Positions 1 through 9,079 are shown, numbered from the stretch's first letter. The stretch: 44,805 bases of DNA from Verrucomicrobiia bacterium (GCA_031290985.1 JARLJW010000062.1:1-44805); one strand, 5' to 3'. Numbers and translations: made by a program. Notes: generated by a model not told the origin, from the letters alone.

Positions 1-76
1 ACCAAATTGAGAATCGAGGATGGCCGGAATAGCGAGTGGGAGGACGATGAAGAAGCAAGTACGGTCCGGTTGCAGG

Positions 77-122
77 CGAAAGCGGTGTCGCGGCTACCGC
101 CTTGCCACCGCAGTCCATGATG
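77..122 (+). repeat. Interspersed GC-rich repeat, copy 1
   Basis: A 46-nt segment beginning CGAAAGCG and ending CGCAGTCCATGATG has a diverged partner of equal length at 22105-22150. The shared blocks are the first eight bases, GTCGC and GCT in the middle, TGCC, and the last 14 bases. It lies in the non-coding stretch ahead of the first gene. I infer a dispersed genomic repeat; mobility and function are unknown. Confidence 0.5.
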
Positions 123-256
123 CGAAGGGTTTGCCGGGTGGTGAGGCAATTGATCCGGTCAGAGGCCGGGGTTTGTGCATAAATTCAACAGCGTTTGCGC
201 GCAGTGATGAAGATTCGAGAATTGACACCTGGGAACAAACATGGAGGATTTTCGGC

Positions 257-1363
257 GTGAATTTCATCTTGTCCCGTGCCGCCTGCCTGCTTGGGGTGTG
301 TGCCTTCATCCTGGGTGCGCCGCCGCAGGCGCGGGCGCTTGACCGCACGAACGAGGTTTTTAAAATTTTTCAGTTCCCCGCCGACCAGATTCCGCGCATT
401 GACGGGGATACGAATGACTGGAACATGGTGCCCGAAAGTTATGTCATCGGCACGGATCAGTTGGTGGAGGACTTTGGCAAGCATCAGGTCACGGACGCCT
501 CCACGCCAAAGATCCGGTTGAAGGTGGGCTGGGTGAAGGGATTGAACCGGCTGTATTTTCTGTATGAGGCAGATGATGATTACTGGGATTTTTCCGAGCC
601 CGGGCTGCACAATGACACCTTTGAGCTGGTCGTGGATGGCGACTTGTCCGGCGGACCGCTGATCGAAAAGTTTTCCCCGGCCAAGCCGCTCATCGGGCAG
701 TGGGAGACTTATTTTACGCTGCACGGCACGCAGGCGCAGAATTATCACATCTTCACGCCGTCGGCAGGCAAGGATTGGTGCATGGCGTGGGGGCCGGCGC
801 AGTGGACGAAGGAACTGCCGTATGCAAATGCGGCGCAGAAGTATGATTTCAAACCGGGCGAGCCCGGGCATTACGTGCTGGAATTTTGGATCACGCCCTT
901 TGATTACGCCGGGGCCGAAGGGCCGCAGCGTGCCGTGGAATCGGTGTTGAAGGAGAACAAGCTCATCGGGATGTCATTCGCGTTGATTGATTACGATGAC
1001 GTGCGTTCCGGTGACACGAACAACGGGTTCTGGAACCTTTCGCGGCATCACACGATGTACGGCCAGGCGGACCAGTTGTGCGGGTTCAAGCTGATGCCGC
1101 TGGAACCGGCGTTGCAGAAAAAGCTGGCGGCGCAATGGTCGTTTCAAGTCGTGGACATGGACCGGCGGCTGGTGGCGTTTAAGGATTTGTCCGTGGGCGA
1201 AATCAAGTCGTGGCACTGGGATTTTGGCGATGGCGAAACTTCGACGGACGCGAACCCGATCCACACCTACAAGAATCCGGACCACTATGTCGTGGTGTTG
1301 GAGGTCGAAGGTCCGGCCGGCAAATCGCGCCGCGCCAAGGTCTGGGATGTGGCGGTGAAATAA
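257..1363 (+). CDS. Exported CBM9-like and PKD-domain protein
   Basis: A predicted secreted protein of 368 residues. I start it at GTG 257 because GGAGG lies nine bases upstream (243-247) and translation then opens with a signal peptide (hydrophobic LLGVCAFILG, cleavage near AQARA). The frame stays open further upstream, but that part crosses an interspersed repeat. The mature N-terminal half begins with an IDGDTNDW motif typical of CBM9/DOMON-like sugar-binding domains. The last 80 or so residues are a PKD domain, with WHWDFGDGE followed by HTY. No catalytic motif is visible. It lies six bases before the GH28 gene, so a role in binding plant polysaccharide at the surface is inferred from domain type and operon position. 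Confidence 0.7.
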   Translation: MNFILSRAACLLGVCAFILGAPPQARALDRTNEVFKIFQFPADQIPRIDGDTNDWNMVPESYVIGTDQLVEDFGKHQVTDASTPKIRLKVGWVKGLNRLYFLYEADDDYWDFSEPGLHNDTFELVVDGDLSGGPLIEKFSPAKPLIGQWETYFTLHGTQAQNYHIFTPSAGKDWCMAWGPAQWTKELPYANAAQKYDFKPGEPGHYVLEFWITPFDYAGAEGPQRAVESVLKENKLIGMSFALIDYDDVRSGDTNNGFWNLSRHHTMYGQADQLCGFKLMPLEPALQKKLAAQWSFQVVDMDRRLVAFKDLSVGEIKSWHWDFGDGETSTDANPIHTYKNPDHYVVVLEVEGPAGKSRRAKVWDVAVK

Positions 1364-1369
1364 GCTGAC

Positions 1370-2713
1370 ATGAAAAACAAATTATTCCTGCTGGCTGCGT
1401 TGCTGGCATTCCAGCTCCCGCTGCCGGCCAAAGATTTCAATGTGCTGGACTTTGGCGCGAAGGGGGATGGCGTTACGGTGGATACGGCGGCCATCCAACG
1501 CGCCATTGACGCGGCCGCGGCCGGCACGAACGGGCGCGTGGTGATCCCGTATTGGAAGCAATTTCTGGTTGGCACGTTGCAGTTGAGAAGCGGGATTGAT
1601 TTTCACCTGAACGGGGAGTTGATCATCAGCACGAACCCGGCGGATTACTCCGGCGACGGGGTCATCATGGCCCTGGAGGCGGCGAACTTGAAGATCACGG
1701 GCGGCGGGCGGATCAGCGGACGTTCGCTGGAATTCATGACGAGCTACGATGCGGCGGGCGAGTGGTGGCTGTTCAGGGAATGGCGGCCAAAAATGTTTGT
1801 GCTGACCGGCTGCACCAACCTGGTCGTGCGCGACATCACGTTTGGCGATGCACCTTTTTGGGGGCTGCACATGCTGGGTTGCGAGAAGGTGCTGGTGGAC
1901 AATGTCACGGTCCGGAACCGCCTGGATGTGCCGAACGACGATGGGATTGACCCTGACCATTGCCGGAACGTGGAGATCCGCGACTGCGATCTGGTTTGCG
2001 GCGATGACGCCATCGTCATCAAATCCACGCGCCAGACGAATGATTTTGGGGCGTGCGCGAACATCCGGGTGCATGACTGCGTCATCCGCACGCAGGATGC
2101 CGGGTTGAAAATCGGCACGGAGACGACGGGGGACATCCACGACATCGTGTTTGAGCGCTGCAAAATCCTCTCCGGCAGCCGCGGCCTGTGCATCCAATTG
2201 CGCGACGAGGGGGAGATTTCCAACATCACATTCCGCGACATCAAATTCACCGCGCGGTATCACAGCGATCCATGGTGGGGCAGGGGCGAGGCGATTTCCT
2301 TCACGGCGCATCCGCGCAATCCGGGCGGCAAGGTGGGCAAGCTGCATGATGTGCTGGTGCAAAATGTTTCCGGCAAGGCGGAGAACAGCGTGCGCATCAA
2401 TGGCAGCGAGGGCAGCCGCATCCAGAATGTGAGGCTGGAAAATGTCGCGGTGAGTTTTGCGCGCTGGACGCGATACGCAGGCGAAGTTTATGACAACCGG
2501 CCGACGAAAGGGCTCCTGCCGGTCGAGCCGCACGCGACGGACGGGTTTAACGTGCGATTCGCCGACAACATCAGCTTGAGCCATTGCACGGCGAACTGGG
2601 CCAGCAACGCCCCGGCCTATTTTCAAAGCTCGGTGGCGGCAGACGGTTCTGCCAGCGTAAAGATCACCGGTTTCAAAGGTGAATCAGACCGGCATCCGAT
2701 AACTCTCAAATGA
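1370..2713 (+). CDS. Glycoside hydrolase family 28 (polygalacturonase-like)
   Basis: A predicted exported right-handed beta-helix enzyme of 447 residues acting on pectin-type polysaccharides. The N-terminus is a signal peptide (KKN-type start, LFLLAALLAFQLPLPA), followed by the pectate-lyase-3/GH28 opening FNVLDFGAKGDGVTVDTAAIQ. GH28 active-site motifs appear as NDDGID (189-194) and GDDAIVIKS (211-219), supplying the Asp trio of the inverting mechanism. The usual GHG is replaced by GLKIGTE (245-251) and a clear RIK is missing, so substrate and even activity are less certain than the fold. The stop overlaps the ATG of the GH43 gene (ATGA at 2710-2713), which indicates translational coupling. 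Homogalacturonan or a substituted galacturonan is the likely substrate, by inference. Confidence 0.85.
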   Translation: MKNKLFLLAALLAFQLPLPAKDFNVLDFGAKGDGVTVDTAAIQRAIDAAAAGTNGRVVIPYWKQFLVGTLQLRSGIDFHLNGELIISTNPADYSGDGVIMALEAANLKITGGGRISGRSLEFMTSYDAAGEWWLFREWRPKMFVLTGCTNLVVRDITFGDAPFWGLHMLGCEKVLVDNVTVRNRLDVPNDDGIDPDHCRNVEIRDCDLVCGDDAIVIKSTRQTNDFGACANIRVHDCVIRTQDAGLKIGTETTGDIHDIVFERCKILSGSRGLCIQLRDEGEISNITFRDIKFTARYHSDPWWGRGEAISFTAHPRNPGGKVGKLHDVLVQNVSGKAENSVRINGSEGSRIQNVRLENVAVSFARWTRYAGEVYDNRPTKGLLPVEPHATDGFNVRFADNISLSHCTANWASNAPAYFQSSVAADGSASVKITGFKGESDRHPITLK

Positions 2714-4356
2714 AGCACTGCATCCGTAATCCCATCATTCATGGATTCAACCCGGACCCGTCCATCGTACGGGCCGGTGATGATTATTACATCGCCAACT
2801 CGACGTTCGAATGGTTTCCGGGCGTTCCAATTCATCATTCGCGCGACCTGGTTAACTGGAAGCTCATTGGCCACGCACTGACGCGGCAGTCGCAACTGGA
2901 CCTGCGTGGCATCGTGGATTCCGCAGGCGTCTGGGCACCCAGCATGAGTTATGCGGACGGGCAGTTCTGGCTTATTTACACGAATCTTTTCAATACGGGC
3001 ATGGGGCGGCCGTTCAAGGACATCGGGATTTATCTGACGACGGCGACGGACATCAACGGGCCGTGGTCGGAGCCGGTGGGGTTGAATGCGATCGGCTTTG
3101 ATCCGTCGTTGTTTCATGACGATGACGGGCGCAAGTGGCTGGCGAACATCGAATGGGATTATCGCAAAGGGCGGCATCGATTTGCGGGGATTGTCATCCA
3201 AGAATACGACCCGAAGCAGCGGAAACTCGTGGGGCCGATGACGAAAATTTTGGAGAAGCCCAACATCTTGTGCGAAGGGCCGAATCTGTACAAACATGAT
3301 GGCTGGTATTATCTGATGATGGCGGAAGGCGGCACGGGCTGGACGCACAGCATCTCCATGGCGCGGTCGCGGAACATTCTCGGGCCTTACGAACTGGATC
3401 CGCAACCGGTGGTGCTGACGGCGCGGGACGATATTTCGCTGCCCTTGCAGAAAGCCGGGCACGGCGAGCTGGTGCAGACGCAGTCGGGCGAATGGTATCT
3501 GGCGCATCTGGCGAGCCGTCCGCTGATCACGGGTGCGGGGCTCAATCAAAATTCGCCGGACAAATCGAGCATCGCCGCGCTGCACGCGGGGCATCGCTGC
3601 ATGCTGGGGCGCGAAACGTGCCTTCAGAAAGTTGAGTGGCGCGATGGCTGGCTGCGGCTGGCGACGGGCGGCACGAAGCCGCAAACGGAAGTTCCCGCGC
3701 CAGCAGACCTGCCGCCGCATCCGTGGCCGGCTTTGCCGGAGCGGGATGATTTTGATGCCGCCAAGCTCGAGGTGAACTGGAGCTCGCTGCGGGTGCCGGT
3801 GGATGAATCATGGCTCTCGCTCACGGCGCGGCCCGGGTGGTTGCGGCTGCGCGGGCGGGAATCGCAGCATTCACTGCATAACCAGAGCTTGGTGGCGCGA
3901 CGGCTGCAACATTTCAGCGTGACGATTGAGACGCGGCTGGAATTTGCGCCGGAACATTTCACGCAGAGCGCGGGGTTGATCTGCTATTACGACACGCGGA
4001 CGCATTTTTATCTGCGGGTTTCCCGGCATGAGGTGCAGGGGAAGATTTTGGGCATCGTCCTGACGGATGATGGGGTTTACGATGAGTTGATGGATTCGCA
4101 GGTGGTCATCAATGACTGGAAGCAAATTTATCTGCGGGCGCAAATTGATCGGGAGAAGCTGCAATTTAGCGCGTCGCCGGATGGCCGGGCGTGGCAGGCG
4201 GTTGGGCCGGTGCTGGATGCATCGAAGCTTTCGGATGATTATGGGACGGGACTGCATTTCACGGGGGCTTTGGTGGGGTTGTGCTGCCAAGATCTCAAGG
4301 ATCATGCGGTGTGGGGGGATTTTGATTATTTTGAGTACCGGCCCAGGGCGGCTTAG
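2710..4356 (+). CDS. Glycoside hydrolase family 43 (beta-xylosidase/arabinofuranosidase-like)
   Basis: A 548-residue five-bladed propeller glycosidase of the XynB type. The three GH43 carboxylates are visible: Asp16 in GFNPDPS (base), Asp131 in GFDPSLFHDDDG (pKa modulator) and Glu189 in CEGPNLYKHDG (acid). The C-terminal 200 residues form the beta-sandwich usual for GH43 xylosidases, with LVARRLQHF and CYYDTRTHFYLRVS. I see no signal peptide, so unlike its two upstream partners it probably works in the cytoplasm or is exported another way. It starts inside the stop of the GH28 gene. Together the three genes look like a small locus that binds, cuts and trims plant cell-wall polysaccharide. Specificity for xylose or arabinose side chains cannot be read from sequence alone. 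Confidence 0.88.
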   Translation: MKHCIRNPIIHGFNPDPSIVRAGDDYYIANSTFEWFPGVPIHHSRDLVNWKLIGHALTRQSQLDLRGIVDSAGVWAPSMSYADGQFWLIYTNLFNTGMGRPFKDIGIYLTTATDINGPWSEPVGLNAIGFDPSLFHDDDGRKWLANIEWDYRKGRHRFAGIVIQEYDPKQRKLVGPMTKILEKPNILCEGPNLYKHDGWYYLMMAEGGTGWTHSISMARSRNILGPYELDPQPVVLTARDDISLPLQKAGHGELVQTQSGEWYLAHLASRPLITGAGLNQNSPDKSSIAALHAGHRCMLGRETCLQKVEWRDGWLRLATGGTKPQTEVPAPADLPPHPWPALPERDDFDAAKLEVNWSSLRVPVDESWLSLTARPGWLRLRGRESQHSLHNQSLVARRLQHFSVTIETRLEFAPEHFTQSAGLICYYDTRTHFYLRVSRHEVQGKILGIVLTDDGVYDELMDSQVVINDWKQIYLRAQIDREKLQFSASPDGRAWQAVGPVLDASKLSDDYGTGLHFTGALVGLCCQDLKDHAVWGDFDYFEYRPRAA

Positions 4357-4641
4357 AAAAGGGCTGGAAAACGGAATGGGACGAATAGGACGGATGAGGC
4401 ATATGAACGCCAGACGGTTCTATTCGTTCAGGAAACCACGCTAAATTTAGCATTGTCAGGGGCGGGGCTTCTGGTAACTTGTTCGTCCTTTGTCGCCGGA
4501 GATTTCCGGGGGCGGAGATAACGGCCTTAAATTCCTGTCCGGGTGGACGGGGAGCGGCCATAACAACATCAAACAAAAATCCCGTATTCCGCGGGATGCC
4601 TTGACGAAGTTCAGGGTGATAACCAATGGAAAATTGATAGA
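4357..4641 (+). other. rpsB upstream region
   Basis: A non-coding stretch of 285 bases between the GH43 gene and rpsB that must hold the ribosomal operon promoter. A TTGACG hexamer at 4601-4606 resembles a -35 box, but no good -10 follows at normal spacing. ATCCCG and CGGGAT at about 4579-4597 form a small inverted repeat. rpsB has only a weak GGAAA ahead of its start, so translation may rely on an unstructured leader. Confidence 0.35.
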
Positions 4642-5427
4642 ATGAGCACTGCAAACACGATCACCATCGGCGTTAAAGAACTGCTGGACGCGGGCGTCCA
4701 TTTCGGCCACCAGACGAAGCGTTGGAATCCCAAGATGAAGCCGTTTATTTTTGACGCGCGCAACGGGATCCACATCATTGATTTGAGCAAGACGGAGGCG
4801 CAGTTGAACACGGCCCTGGACTTTCTCGCCACCACCGTCCGCAAAGGCGGCAAGATTTTGTTCGTCGGCACCAAGAAGCAGGCGCAGCAGACGGTGAAGG
4901 ACACGGCGAAGGAAACCGGCCAGATGTTCGTGACCGAACGCTGGTTGGGCGGCACGCTGACCAATTACACGACGGTCAAGACCTCCATCAAGCGCCTCAA
5001 GGAAATTGAAAAGATGGATGCGGACGGGTCCATCAACCATTACGTGAAGCAGGAGCAGGCGGTCATCCGCCGCGAAGGCGCCCGCTTGCACAAGTATTTC
5101 GACGGTCTCCGCGATCTGGACAAGATGCCCGCCGCGATGTTCATCGTGGACCTCAAGCGCGAGCACAACGCCGTGGCCGAGGCCCGCAAGCTGAAGATCC
5201 CGGTCGTGGCCCTGGTGGACACGAACAGCGATCCCGATCTCGCGGACTATCCGATCGCGGCGAACGACGACGCGATCCGTTCCGTGCGCCTGATTCTGCA
5301 GGCGGTCACGCAGAGCATCACGCAGGCCCGGGCGGAGTTTGAATCCAAGCGCGCCCGCAAGGTGAACGAAGAAGCGGCCCCGGCGGAAGCGCCGGCCGCG
5401 GCGCCGGCGGCTCCGGTCGCGGCTTAA
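4642..5427 (+). CDS. rpsB: 30S ribosomal protein S2
   Basis: Small-subunit ribosomal protein of 261 residues. The N-terminus [31 protein letters not shown] is the S2 signature, and later blocks ([52 protein letters not shown] split over its length) match the family. The C-terminus ends in an Ala/Pro/Glu-rich tail that varies among S2 proteins. It is followed 88 bases later by tsf, the near-universal bacterial order. The start is set by family alignment, since there is only a weak ribosome-binding site. A stable hairpin sits in the spacer to tsf and may tune the ratio of the two products (inference). Confidence 0.97.
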   Translation: MSTANTITIGVKELLDAGVHFGHQTKRWNPKMKPFIFDARNGIHIIDLSKTEAQLNTALDFLATTVRKGGKILFVGTKKQAQQTVKDTAKETGQMFVTERWLGGTLTNYTTVKTSIKRLKEIEKMDADGSINHYVKQEQAVIRREGARLHKYFDGLRDLDKMPAAMFIVDLKREHNAVAEARKLKIPVVALVDTNSDPDLADYPIAANDDAIRSVRLILQAVTQSITQARAEFESKRARKVNEEAAPAEAPAAAPAAPVAA

Positions 5428-5438
5428 GCAAGAATCTG

Positions 5439-5473
5439 CGGCGGGGAGCGGAACGAGTTTCCGCACCCCGCCG
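5439..5473 (+). promoter_or_regulatory. rpsB-tsf spacer hairpin (possible attenuator)
   Basis: CGGCGGGG (5439-5446) pairs with CCCCGCCG (5466-5473), and inside it GCGGA (5448-5452) pairs with TCCGC (5460-5464), leaving one A-A mismatch. No T-run follows directly, so it is not a standard terminator. It could slow transcription, protect the 3' end of a processed rpsB message, or act as a weak attenuator. Confidence 0.45.
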
Positions 5474-5515
5474 GTCAACTTTCAATTAGAAATAGAAATC
5501 TCAAACTGTTTTTTT

Positions 5516-6361
5516 ATGGCTGAAATTACTGCTGGAAATGTGGCCAAGCTCCGTGAAATGACGGGCGTTGGCATGATGGACTGCAAAAAGGCGCTCACCG
5601 AAGCGCAGGGCAACATCGACGCGGCCGTGGACATCCTGCGCAAATCCGGCGCGGCCAGCGCGGCGAAGAAGGCGACCCGCGAAGCGCGGGAAGGCGTGAT
5701 CGCGCAGTACATCGCGCCCGGCGGCAAGTCCGGCGTGCTGGTGGAAGTGAATTGCGAAACGGATTTCGTGGCGCGCAACGAGGCGTTCCGCGCGTTCTGC
5801 GACGAGATCGCGAAGAAGGTCGCCACCAATCCGAACGTGAACCTGGAAGCGGACCGCGAGGCGGCCGTCGGCAAGATGGGCGAGAACATCAAGTTTCCGC
5901 GCAACGCCCGGATGGAAGTTGCCGGCAACGGCGCGGTGGCGGCTTACATTCACACGGGCGCAAAAGTCGGCGTGCTGGTGGAAGTTGATTGCACCAAGGC
6001 GGACACGGCCGCGAAGGAAGAATTCAAGCAGCTTGTGAAGGACATCACGCTCCAGATCGCGGCGGGTTTCCCGCACGTGGTGGCGCGTGAAAATGTCGCG
6101 CCGGAAGTGATCGCCAAGGAGCGCGAGATTGCGGCGCAGTCCGACCGCTTAAAAGGCAAGCCGGCGGCGGCGATGGAGAAGATCCTGGCGGGCGTGCTGG
6201 ACAAATTTTTCCAGACCTACTGCCTGGTGGACCAGGGCTTTGTGAAGCGCAATTCCGAAGTCAGTGTGAAGGAACACGTGGCGCAGATTGCCAAGCAACT
6301 GGGTGACGAGATCGTCATCCGCCGGTTTGTGCGTTTCCAGGTTGGCGAAGTTGCAGCTTAA
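5516..6361 (+). CDS. tsf: Translation elongation factor Ts
   Basis: The guanine-nucleotide exchange factor for EF-Tu, 281 residues, cytoplasmic. The N-terminal UBA-like domain reads VAKLREMTGVGMMDCKKAL, and the TDFV motif that contacts EF-Tu is at residues 82-85 (CETDFVARNEAF). The C-terminal part ends with a block typical of the family (QTYCLVDQGFVK). Length matches usual EF-Ts. It lies downstream of rpsB in the conserved order, and a strong terminator follows the stop. The start is preceded by a run of seven T and no Shine-Dalgarno sequence, which suggests initiation on an unstructured U-rich leader or coupling to rpsB. Confidence 0.97.
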   Translation: MAEITAGNVAKLREMTGVGMMDCKKALTEAQGNIDAAVDILRKSGAASAAKKATREAREGVIAQYIAPGGKSGVLVEVNCETDFVARNEAFRAFCDEIAKKVATNPNVNLEADREAAVGKMGENIKFPRNARMEVAGNGAVAAYIHTGAKVGVLVEVDCTKADTAAKEEFKQLVKDITLQIAAGFPHVVARENVAPEVIAKEREIAAQSDRLKGKPAAAMEKILAGVLDKFFQTYCLVDQGFVKRNSEVSVKEHVAQIAKQLGDEIVIRRFVRFQVGEVAA

Positions 6362-6379
6362 GCCGGCATTTAAAATCTC

Positions 6380-6408
6380 AAAGGCGTCCGGCAACGGACG
6401 CCTTTTTT
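6380..6408 (+). terminator. Rho-independent terminator of rpsB-tsf
   Basis: GGCGTCCG (6383-6390), loop GCAA, CGGACGCC (6395-6402), then TTTTTT. Flanking A and T bases extend the stem to 11 perfect pairs. It lies 19 bases after the tsf stop. Confidence 0.95.
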
Positions 6409-6605
6409 ATTTGTTTCATTTTGGTTACAACGGGGCTTTTACATTGACAGTTAAGGACGCCTATTTTGGTTGATCTCAGGTGCGAGCCCACATTTTTTGC
6501 CCTTGCGATTTCAAAAAACGAGCCAAACCCCTGATTTTGCAGAAAAGACCGCGTGTTGGCCGGTTTCAATTTGAAATTTTGGCGGTATGGGCGAGAATCA
6601 ATGCC

Positions 6606-8486
6606 GTGAACCGAAAATTGATTTGCAAGTTGCTGGCGCTTTTTGTTTTGGCGGCAGCCGTGAAAGTTTCCGCGCAGGGTACCGCATTCATGTACCAGGG
6701 GCGTTTAAACGACAATGGCAGCCCGGCAAACAACGTCTACGACCTGCGCTTCGCGCTCTTTGATGCCGTCATCAATGGCAATCCCATCGGTTTGCCGCAG
6801 ACCAATGTGGCCACGACCGTTACCGGCGGGCTTTTCACCGTCACCAATGATTTTGGACCGGTTTTCACCGGGACGAATTATTGGTTGTCGATTGGCGTGC
6901 GCACGAACGGCAGTACCAATGCCTTCACCTTTCTGGTGCCGCGCCAGCCGTTGTTGCCGGTGCCCTACGCCATCTTTGCCAATACCGCGAGCAACCTGCT
7001 GGGCACGGTGGCGTCCGGTCAGATTTCAGGCACCTCCGGCGGCTTTGTGAGCTTTACCAACGCGACGAATGCATTTGTTGGCAAGTTTACCGGCACGGGC
7101 AGCAACCTTACCAGCTTGTCGGCCTCCCAGCTTGCTTTTGGCACCGTGGCCGATGCCCGGCTATCCACCAATGTCGCGCTCTTGAACACCAACCAAATTT
7201 TCACGGGCGCGAATTCGTTCCTGAACGCGACGAATACATTCGTGGGCCAGTTTACCGGCAATGGCAGCAATCTGACCACGTTGAACGGCTCCGCGGTTGT
7301 CTTTGGCACCGTGGCGGACGCGCGTTTGTCCGGCAACGTGGCCATGTTGAGCAGCAACCTGACTTTCACCGGCACGAATTTGTTCACGGGGCCGAACAAG
7401 TTCACCGGCGCCAATTTGTTCACGGGAACCAATTCCTTCACCAACCGGAACAATTCCTTCATGGGCAGTTTCTTCGGCAATGGGCTGGTGGGCTGGATAC
7501 CGGTATCTGGCATTGCAACCCAGGCGATTGCCGATGCCGGGTATTTGATGCTGAATACCAGCCTCTCCACGGTCACGTTGCCCAGTTCCCTTTCCACGGG
7601 CGACATCGTGCGCATTTCCGGCGGGAACGCGGGCGGCTGGCTGGCGGCGGTGAACGCCGGCCAATCCATCGTGGGCAATTTTGCCAGCTTTCGGAACGCC
7701 TATCCGATCATACCGCCCAGCAGCGGTGATTACAGCGACGTCGCCATCGCGGCGGATGGCATACGGATGTATGCCGTGGGAAATTTTAATGGCGTGCTTG
7801 CCTCCACTGATTCCGGCAAGAACTGGAACCAGATCGGCCTCATTTCCGGCCATTGGAACTCGGTGGCGTGTTCTGCGAACGGGAAGATTGTTTATATCGC
7901 ACCCAGCGGCACCGGCGTCATTGAAGAATCGAGTGATGGCTTCTCGACCTGGTCGGCGGTCAGCGGCAGCGGTGCCTGGCAGGGCATTTCCTGTTCCGCC
8001 GACGGCAGCAAACTTTTTGCCGGTAATTTGGCGTGTTCGGGTAATGGCACCAATGTTGCGTTGGTGAGCGGAGGCAATCTTTCGGTCTCAACGAACAGCG
8101 GCACCAGTTTCTTCTCCATCCCGGGACCAGTGGCCGGGGTCACCTGCCTGGCGGTCTCGAGTGACTGCACGAAGCTGGTGGCCGGCGTCAACGGCGGCTT
8201 GTTATATGGTTCTGCGAATTTGGGCACGAACTGGGTCGCGCTTACCAGCACCAACCAGTTTTGGACCGGGGCCTGCATGTCGCCGGACGGCAGCAAATTT
8301 GCCGGCACCGTGGGCACGGTCGGCGGTGTTCCCGGTGGCATTTATTATTACGAGGTTGATCCGCGACCAGACACGGTCAGCACCAATTCGATCGGCGGCA
8401 GCCGGGGTTCGGCGGTGGAGTTGCAATTTATCGGCAACGGCCAGTTCATCCCGGTCAGTTCCTCGGGCTTGATCTGGGCGAATTGA
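6606..8486 (+). CDS. Exported repeat protein with fibre-like and BNR-like regions
   Basis: About 626 residues if started at GTG 6606, chosen because translation then opens with a signal peptide (LICKLLALFVLAAAVKVSAQ). An upstream GTG at 6480 would add 42 residues of no signal character. After the signal comes a block, FMYQGRLNDNGSPANNVYDLRFALFDA, seen in many verrucomicrobial surface proteins. Two tandem 55-residue repeats follow, then five FTGxN units, all rich in Asn, Thr and Gly like phage tail-fibre shafts. The C-terminal 250 residues contain repeated SADGSKLFAG and SSDG-type elements resembling BNR/sialidase propeller blades. No transmembrane anchor is seen. A surface or secreted structural role is likely, but the function is not known. 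Confidence 0.72.
   Translation: MNRKLICKLLALFVLAAAVKVSAQGTAFMYQGRLNDNGSPANNVYDLRFALFDAVINGNPIGLPQTNVATTVTGGLFTVTNDFGPVFTGTNYWLSIGVRTNGSTNAFTFLVPRQPLLPVPYAIFANTASNLLGTVASGQISGTSGGFVSFTNATNAFVGKFTGTGSNLTSLSASQLAFGTVADARLSTNVALLNTNQIFTGANSFLNATNTFVGQFTGNGSNLTTLNGSAVVFGTVADARLSGNVAMLSSNLTFTGTNLFTGPNKFTGANLFTGTNSFTNRNNSFMGSFFGNGLVGWIPVSGIATQAIADAGYLMLNTSLSTVTLPSSLSTGDIVRISGGNAGGWLAAVNAGQSIVGNFASFRNAYPIIPPSSGDYSDVAIAADGIRMYAVGNFNGVLASTDSGKNWNQIGLISGHWNSVACSANGKIVYIAPSGTGVIEESSDGFSTWSAVSGSGAWQGISCSADGSKLFAGNLACSGNGTNVALVSGGNLSVSTNSGTSFFSIPGPVAGVTCLAVSSDCTKLVAGVNGGLLYGSANLGTNWVALTSTNQFWTGACMSPDGSKFAGTVGTVGGVPGGIYYYEVDPRPDTVSTNSIGGSRGSAVELQFIGNGQFIPVSSSGLIWAN
7059..7388 (+). repeat. Tandem 165-bp coding repeat, two copies
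   Basis: The units at 7059-7223 and 7224-7388 encode two 55-residue repeats. Both begin NATN, share FVGxFTGxGSNLT, contain FGTVADARLS, and end near FTGxN. They are followed by shorter FTGxN repeats. The pattern is like trimeric fibre shafts. Confidence 0.8.
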
Positions 8487-8551
8487 GGTTGTCGAAAAGT
8501 GGCAGCTTGAGGGCTTGCGCGGGCGGGTTTTTTAGATTCAAAATAGCCGGC

Positions 8552-9079
8552 ATGTTCAAAGTGGAAAAACACGGTTCGCACGCGGATCACCTGATGCGGG
8601 CGGCGCAGTTTCACCTGGTGCAACTGAGTTCGATGGCGGACATGAAGGCGAACATGCTGCTCACGATGTCTTCCGTGGTGATGACGCTCGCGTTGCCGCA
8701 ACTGCTGAAGAACACGCACCTGTGGCCGCTCTTCATCCTGGTGGGCTTCTGCCTGCTGACCATCTGCCTGGCGACTTATGCTGTCATGCCCAAGCTGCCG
8801 CCATCCAATTTGCCCGCGCCCGATCCAAATAACCCGGCATTCAATCCACTATTCTTCGGCGACTTCACGCGCATGAGCCAGGAACAGTTTGAGAGTACGA
8901 TGGGCGAGATCATGAGCAGTCATGAACGCACTTATGCCACGCAGGTGCGCGAGCTTTATCTGCTGGGCAGTTTTTTGGCGAAAAAGAAGTACCGCTATCT
9001 CCGGCTGGCTTACATTTCCTTCATCGCGGGATTGTCGGCCACTTTTCTTTGTTTCATTGTGCTGGCGTTGATTGGATGA
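8552..9079 (+). CDS. PycTM-like (Pycsar effector-type) membrane protein
   Basis: A protein of 175 residues from ATG 8552; an upstream TTG at 8483 overlaps the previous stop but adds a sequence without family character. The layout matches the Pycsar effector transmembrane family (formerly DUF5706): an N-terminal helix with MADMKANMLLTMSS, a two-helix hydrophobic segment (VVMTLALPQLL, LFILVGFCLLTICLATYAV), a loop with FFGDFTRMSQEQFE, a helix ending in AKKKYRYLRLAY, then a last membrane helix. In Pycsar defence, such proteins disrupt the membrane when a cyclic pyrimidine nucleotide is made. No uridylate or cytidylate cyclase is adjacent, so it may be a solitary homologue with another role. Family assignment is from motif memory. 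Confidence 0.68.
   Translation: MFKVEKHGSHADHLMRAAQFHLVQLSSMADMKANMLLTMSSVVMTLALPQLLKNTHLWPLFILVGFCLLTICLATYAVMPKLPPSNLPAPDPNNPAFNPLFFGDFTRMSQEQFESTMGEIMSSHERTYATQVRELYLLGSFLAKKKYRYLRLAYISFIAGLSATFLCFIVLALIG

Noticed and set aside
6444..6472. Promoter with a perfect TTGACA before the surface-protein gene
   Set aside because: No acceptable -10 sequence at 15-19 bases from it; kept out of the feature list.
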